From Malus domestica (Eukaryota > Streptophyta > Magnoliopsida > Rosales > Rosaceae), in NCBI RefSeq assembly GCF_042453785.1, contig NC_091675.1, forward strand, positions 3,980,501 to 4,044,500: 64,000 nt of DNA, read 5' to 3'. The position numbers were made by a program, and so were the translations under genes. Position 1 is the stretch's first letter, and every line of letters begins with the position of its first letter. Shown here piece by piece: positions 59,200 through 64,000 of this stretch. Below the pieces are notes generated by a model, which saw nothing but the letters and a program-made list of their open reading frames with translations, did not search any database and was not told the origin of the DNA.

Positions 59200-59729
59200 T
59201 GTTGATTATTGGCTCAAACAAAGTAGTCTAAAACCAACAATTGATTTCGGCTACTTTTGTGGTCAAAATTGTTGGTTGGCATGCTACATGTGGGAAACAA
59301 AAATTACATGCAATTGTGTCTAACTCTTTTGACTTGATGGTAGGCCTTTGGCCATTGATGTCTTTGAGAAGCCACTTTCTTTGGCCTATAAAAGGAGGTG
59401 TAGGCATAACTCAAAAACAACAAGGAAGAGAGAAAAATAGCAAGAAGCCATTCGACATAGAGAAGAATTTTCTCAAATTGTCTTGCTTTGTATTTTTGGT
59501 TTTCTCTTCCTATTGTAAGTGTGAGAGCTTGGGTTATTTGGGTCTTTGGGAAATTGAGTGATAAACACTATTGTATGTTATCATTGATTATAGTGGAATA
59601 CTCCGTTGTCTCCAAACTGGATGTAGGCATTGCCGAACCAGTATAAATCTTGGTGTTCTTGTTGATAGTGGTTTTATTTTGTTCTGTTTTATTTTTTCAC
59701 GTACAGTCGAATGCCGCTTCCGCACAACA
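59200..59729 (+). repeat. 3' LTR of the copia element
   Basis: 530 bp, full-length compared with the 5' LTR; keeps the segment GTAGGCATAACTCAAAAAC that the 5' LTR has lost. Confidence 0.95.
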
Positions 59730-59777
59730 CACCCTTCAACCGGAGGCAGTGGAGGAACAAGCAGCAGCCACTGCTTA

Positions 59778-60490
59778 GTCTCTTCGGCTCGGTGCTTTAG
59801 CTCAAGACAAAGTCTGGTCATGGATGTTATGAAATCATCATCAATTTCTTCTTCTTACTCCCACTTTGTATATAATTTCTTCAACACAGCCCTTTATATC
59901 TGGTGACATTTTCATTTCCTCATTATGATGATGACGATTATCTTTCTAATAGCATGTGTTGCTAATTGCAACTCGGATGTTGTAATTATTATTTCCCTTC
60001 TTCAAAAGTGTTTGTTTTTTAGTTGATCACTGAAGTGCGCCAACGCTCTTGCACCTAGGTTTAAATCTCTTTCCTAGGTTAGATTAGTTTAAGCATCCTC
60101 TTGTCGAAACATATTTTGAAAAAAAAAATCTGTGTATATTAATTGGCCTATCACTTTTGGAAAGAATAACAAAATCATTGTTCCCCTCACTTGGATTTTA
60201 AAAAGCACATCGCAAGAGCGTTTGATGAGTTGGTCTAATGACGGTTACCACTTGGTTGGAAGTCTTACGATTAATTTACACGAATACGATAATATGATAT
60301 ATATTTGTACTGGGTTTAATTCTAAAATGCGAAGATAATATATATTTGCTTTTGGAACGTTAATCTAACTTGACACGGTACATCTGAATGAATAACTAAT
60401 AAACCTTGATTTCAAAAATTAATTCAAAGTACAAAAGAATGAACAAATAATCAATACTAATCAAACAAGGCATTGCGTGCATGCAATCTC
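59778..60490. other. Duplicated glycine decarboxylase 3' flank in unit 3
   Basis: Matches 44186-45142 over most of its length (CATCATCAATTTCTTCTTCT, ACATTTTCATTTCCT...), confirming common origin. No gene. Confidence 0.75.
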
Positions 60491-60802
60491 CTACTTTTTG
60501 AAATTCTTGAGCAACTGTTTGAAGGTGTTGGTCGTACATGCAAGCTCAATTGGTCCGTCAATCTTTGCATCGAAAACATCCGGTTCCGACTTCTTGATGA
60601 GTTGTTGGAGAGTTGGATTCAAGAGATACTTCAAAGGAACTTGATATAGCTTTCGTTCTTGTCCAACGTACACATTGATATAACCTTTCTTGGGGGACTG
60701 GGACTTGCTTAAAGCTGTGTAACTTTTCTTGGAGTACTGGGACTTGCGCAGCTTCTTGACGAACGTACTCGTCTTTTCTCGAAGAATGTTTGCAAGATTC
60801 AT
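60491..60802 (-). CDS. SAUR: SAUR-like protein, copy 3
   Basis: 103 residues, single exon, with MNLANILREKTSTFVKK, the core INVYVGQERKLYQVPLKYL and the ending KQLLKNFKK. It differs from copy 1 at about 11 residues and from copy 2 at about 8, with no stops or indels. A TATATATAA on the minus strand (61020-61028) lies about 220 bp upstream. A Pack-MULE starts only about 28 bp beyond that TATA box, so everything upstream of the core promoter has been displaced in this copy. Confidence 0.88.
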   Translation of the reverse strand: MNLANILREKTSTFVKKLRKSQYSKKSYTALSKSQSPKKGYINVYVGQERKLYQVPLKYLLNPTLQQLIKKSEPDVFDAKIDGPIELACTTNTFKQLLKNFKK

Positions 60803-61019
60803 TGTTTCTACTTCTCCTTGCCGTCTAGACGAAGGGTTTTCTGAAAGCTAGGGTTTAGTGAGAACTACTGGAAAGAGAAGAAACTGGAAGGTACGGATTG
60901 GAGAGAAGAGAAAGGAAAAAAGCTAGGGTTTTTTTTAAAACTAGGCTTAAGTTGGACGTGAAGATTGGAGACAAGAAATTGGAAAGCAAGAACTGAGAGA
61001 CTGAAGGTCTAGCAGCGTT

Positions 61020-61028
61020 TATATATAA
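61020..61028 (-). promoter_or_regulatory. TATA box of SAUR copy 3
   Basis: Same TATATATA block as the other two copies; the adjoining upstream DNA is interrupted by the Pack-MULE at 61056. Confidence 0.55.
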
Positions 61029-61055
61029 TCAATAAAAGCGGCAAGGGTTTCCAAA

Positions 61056-61963
61056 GGGAGATTTTATTTAAACTCATCTAACCTATTTCTACATCCAACT
61101 TACTTTTTGCACCCATTTAATTTTTAACTAAACTATTAATATCTTTTTAAACCCAAATTTAATATCTAATATACCCCCTTAAACCCAATTCAATATGTGG
61201 ATTTATTTTTACACCCATTTGATTTTTAAAAGATTGAGAGACAGCCTGAAGGCCTTCCTGGTTCCTTGCCGGCCTCAACAAATTCAACACCTCACTTCTC
61301 TAACATCTTTGGAGATATATTCTATTAAGGGGGTGGAGTCTTTGCCATAATGGTTGGGTAGCCCTTACATCCATTGCACAACTGACAATTTTGTCTTGCG
61401 AGAATCTGATGAATTTACCAAGTCTCCAAGCTATGCAACGCCTCACCAAATTACAATATCTCCTTATTTATGGATGTCATCCCCTTCTAAAGGAAAGATG
61501 CAGGAATGACAACGGCACAGATTGGCAACAAGAAGAAAAACCATGTTAAAATGAGAGAATTAATATCTGCAAGTAAGACTTTTTTGGGTTGCAGAATTTT
61601 TATTTGGACTTTTAGTTTGCGCCAATAGTGATGCCATGAAAAAATAGAGAGAAAGATGCAATTCAATAAAAAAAAGGTGAGCAGGATTTGGTACATGGGT
61701 TCTTCTTCTTTTCTTCTATCTTCTACAAAACGTGCAAGCACTGGGGAAGAAAAGAGACACTGGCTTCATCTTCTTCAGTTTTCTAGGGTTTTAGCTAGTA
61801 GGGTTTAATTATAATGTTTGGGTTTATTGATAAATTTAAGTTTTATTATTAATTTCATTTTGTACTTAATAGTAATTGTGTAATAGGGTAAAATAGACAA
61901 TTAACATTCAACATTTTAAGTTGGGTGTAAAAAGAGGTTGTATAGGTTTAAATAAAATTACCC
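61056..61963. mobile_element. Pack-MULE carrying an NLR gene fragment, 908 bp
   Basis: Ends start GGGAGATTTTATTTAAAC and GGGTAATTTTATTTAAAC (inverted, about 47 bp at roughly 80%). GTTTCCAAA is a perfect 9-bp duplication (61047-61055, 61964-61972). The matching DNA near SAUR copies 1 (about 45660) and 2 (about 52548) has a single GTTTCCAAA and no insertion. Inside is an LRR-coding piece of a resistance gene. No transposase. This is the definition of a Pack-MULE. Confidence 0.88.
61260..61545 (+). pseudogene. Captured LRR/C-terminal fragment of a CC-NBS-LRR resistance gene
   Basis: Plus-strand frames read HLTSLTSLEIYSIKGVESLP, a stop, then WLGS; a second frame reads LTILSCENLMNLPSLQAM, QRLTKLQYLLIYGCHPLL and KERCRNDNGTDW. 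This is the end of the LRR domain of plant NLRs (known pattern LPSLxxLxxLxxLxIxGCPxLxERC). One in-frame stop and at least one frameshift break it. No NB-ARC domain is present, so it is a fragment carried by the Pack-MULE. Confidence 0.82.
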
Positions 61964-61985
61964 GTTTCCAAATCCAAGTCTGTAA

Positions 61986-62622
61986 GATCATCTCCAATGG
62001 TGACCTAAAACCTAAAAATATTTAGCCCAGAAACAGCTTTCATGCTCCAACCCTTCTAGCCTAAAATTTTAGTCTGAGATTATCAAAGAATGAATTAGGC
62101 TATTTTTTTTAAATTAACTTTAAAAAAAATTATGTATCCTAAATTAATTATATGAACATTTTAACCTAAAAATATTTAAATTCTGATACTTTTTGAAAAA
62201 TCACTAAATCAATACATGAAAATCATGATAAACCACATAAACTTAATACAAACGACATTTAATAAACCACATAAACTTAGATTTTTTTTTTTACCGTTAG
62301 ATTTGATTATACTAATCTAAGCCGTTGGATTCAATAAATATATAAATATAAAACTAAACAAATTTAATTTGAACCTGGACCGTTGGATGAAGAAAAGTAG
62401 CCCAACGGCTACTTGATGGTTTGCCAGTGGGGGAACAACCCCACGTGGGTTGGTACAAATTTTTGAGAAAGCCTAGCGCGTGCAGCGCACAGGCGAGTAG
62501 GGTGTGGGCAGTGGGCTTCACAGCCCTGGTTTCAGTCTCAGTTGGTGGGGCCCATTTTGCTTTGTGGCCTAAAATTTGGCCGGTATTTGCCCTCCATTTG
62601 GGTTTTAGGTTTGGAGATGGTT
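61986..62622. mobile_element. 637-bp Harbinger-like element with TAA duplication
   Basis: Starts GATCATCTCCAATGG and ends CCAAACC-type inverse (GGTTTGGAGATGGTT). TAA lies on both sides (61983-61985, 62623-62625). The unoccupied equivalent near SAUR copy 1 (CCGCAAGGGTTTCC, about 45678) confirms the insertion. The core holds GC-rich DNA (62400-62560) resembling the phrase CCGTTGGAT / CCAACGGCTA seen at about 1390-1440, but no gene. Confidence 0.75.
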
Positions 62623-62993
62623 TAAGGGTTTCCACGTTGGTTCAAAAACATCATAATATTTGAATAAAATGATAAACAAAAAACAATATTATTATTTATA
62701 TGAGTCTTGATCTCTTAGTTTAGTAGACAAATTATTCATAATCAATCACTTTTAGATTTGATAAGGTTGAGGTTAAAACACTAAAAACGCATCCAAATTC
62801 AAAAATGAATGACCATGCATTTCTTGGTCACTAGGTAAAAAATCTGGATGAGACTATGAACTCTCACTAGTGGGAGAGTTTATATCTTAGCTAGGTTTTC
62901 TAGTGGGCGTAGAATTCAATTTTGTGGAGGAGTTTGAGGTACTCGTCTGATTACTTTTAGTGACGATTGAGTTTCTTAGACTATACTGTATCT

Positions 62994-63112
62994 GAACGTG
63001 TTGACAATGTGCGTGGTGACCGCAACCTCATTTGCACTGCACCTTCAACCAGAAGCGGTTGAGGAACAAGAGGCAACCACCGCTTACGTCTTCAGCTTGG
63101 TGCTTTGAGTTT
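62994..63112 (+). pseudogene. Glycine decarboxylase exon 15 relic D
   Basis: Another diverged copy of the last exon (CGTGTTGACAATGTGCGTGG... GCGGTTGAGGAACAAGAGG) with small indels breaking the frame. It opens a partial unit 4. Confidence 0.87.
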
Positions 63113-64000
63113 GAGCATATGTGATGGGATAATCATTTGTGTGTCTGTGTTAAAAATTAAGGATAACGTTGTCCAAATTTTTAAATCAAATTTGTAAACA
63201 AATGATATGATTGTTGATGTTTAGATTGTTATCGCTGATTAACGTGCTTATTTTCTATTGGTGACACATTATTTGATTTGTAATTTTAGTTTAAAATTTT
63301 GATCTTCCTAATATTACCCGTGTCAAAACACTTCTTCTTCAGAGTGCACCATAGTTTAGTTTACATGATGTACGTAGTCCAAAAAAATCATAATATATGG
63401 AAGAAAACGAAAAATAAAAAGATAATATTGATTACAGACCATAACTTTGGAATTTACTCCGCGTTTATACACGAGTCTTGGCGTATGGCCCATTGACGAT
63501 TGGGTTCCAAATTGGGACAAGTCCATACACAAAAATGGAACAAAACCAGTTTTATTTAAAGACTTTTTTTCGAATTTTCGAATTAGAGAGTAAAGGGAGA
63601 GAGAGTAGAGGGAGAGAGAGCAGGGCCCCCTAAACAAAAATTAAATTAATAATTAACCATAATTAAGTAATAATTGCAAATAGATATATAAAATACTATT
63701 ACCACTAGGCAGTGGCAGTGTGGCACTACGGTGAGAGCTTGCGTGCATAAAAAAAAAAAAAAAATCAAATTACAGGATCCCAATGAGGTCACTAATTACA
63801 TAAGCAGAGTAAGAGTTACAATATAAAATATCTCCTTGAAAATGTGAGAGATATTATTAAACTTGGGTAAACGCTAAAGTTCATCTCGTAACTTTGATCA
63901 GTATGCATGCGTTACGACTATCAAGTTTTGAATGTTACAATATGCAAATAAAAAATACAAAATCTGCACAACAGAAAAAATGATAGCGGTGAGTCCCACT
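63113..64000. other. Partial duplicated unit 4
   Basis: Shares blocks with unit 2: CTCCGCGTTTATACACGAG against about 51578, and GTGCACCATAGTTT against about 51475. A GA-rich run lies at about 63587-63620. No SAUR copy is seen before the window ends; one may follow outside it. Confidence 0.6.

Larger units (their letters stand above)
54491..59729 (+). mobile_element. Ty1/copia retrotransposon (Tork/Tnt1-like), 5.2 kb
   Basis: Bounded by LTRs 54491-54992 and 59200-59729 with TG...CA ends and a 5-bp duplication CACCC (54486-54490, 59730-59734). A primer site close to the initiator-Met tRNA type (TGGTACCAGAGCC, 54995-55007) and a purine tract (59189-59199) are present. The LTRs differ at four positions plus a 28-bp deletion in the 5' LTR, which indicates a young insertion. 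It lies inside exon 15 of glycine decarboxylase relic C; the parent exon is the unoccupied site. Confidence 0.96.
53276..59777 (+). pseudogene. Glycine decarboxylase relic C: exons 12 (part) to 15, split by two LTR elements
   Basis: Remnant of exon 12 (about 53276-53318), exon 13 (from about 53525; frameshifted where the parent has AGAGAAGAGATT), exon 14 (from about 53716, with an internal deletion) and exon 15 (54446-54490 continued at 59730-59777). The exon 14-15 intron carries a solo LTR and exon 15 carries a full copia element. It cannot encode the enzyme: the frame is broken and the first 11 exons are absent. Confidence 0.92.

Overview
The window is nuclear DNA of a woody eudicot, most likely a Rosaceae of the apple/pear group. 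That placement is inference: it rests on plant-type multi-intron genes, AT-rich intergenic DNA full of short inverted-repeat transposons, and repeat families I recall from apple. No bacterial, organellar or viral gene organisation is present. Plant gene models below were assembled from reading frames joined at GT/AG junctions; each intact model keeps one open frame across all junctions.

Layout: 0-4.8 kb holds a possible last exon of a cysteine synthase-like gene and a 2.1 kb element with long terminal inverted repeats, then small transposons. 4.87-10.4 kb is an intact five-exon glutamate receptor-like channel gene (minus strand). 10.5-11.8 kb holds broken tandem copies of its 5' end and a fragment of an LRR receptor-like protein gene. 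12-17.9 kb is repeats and MITEs. 18.5-21 kb is a zinc transporter (ZIP4 type) with a zinc-deficiency response element upstream. 22.2-24.6 kb is a seven-exon GT31 beta-1,3-galactosyltransferase. 25.7-26.3 kb is a single-exon gene of unknown function. 26.3-34.3 kb is mostly non-coding. 34.3-36.1 kb is an LLM-domain B-class GATA factor (GNC/CGA1 type), followed by a SINE. 39.4-44.2 kb is a complete fifteen-exon gene for the P protein of mitochondrial glycine decarboxylase.

44-64 kb is the most remarkable part. The 3' end of the glycine decarboxylase gene plus a downstream, oppositely oriented SAUR-like gene has been duplicated serially, giving three intact 103-codon SAUR genes and at least four broken copies of glycine decarboxylase exons. 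Transposons have landed in these copies: a 4.9 kb CACTA element (itself carrying a 1.0 kb foldback element), a solo LTR, a 5.2 kb Ty1/copia element, a MULE carrying a piece of an NLR disease-resistance gene, a Harbinger-like element and two small MULE MITEs. Because the units are paralogous, most insertions have an unoccupied counterpart in the same window, which fixes their ends and target-site duplications.

The genes do not form a pathway; they are independent loci. The window's value lies in the complete gene models, the nested and datable insertions, and the fragments of receptor and resistance genes moved by duplication or transposition. No wholly new molecular system was identified.
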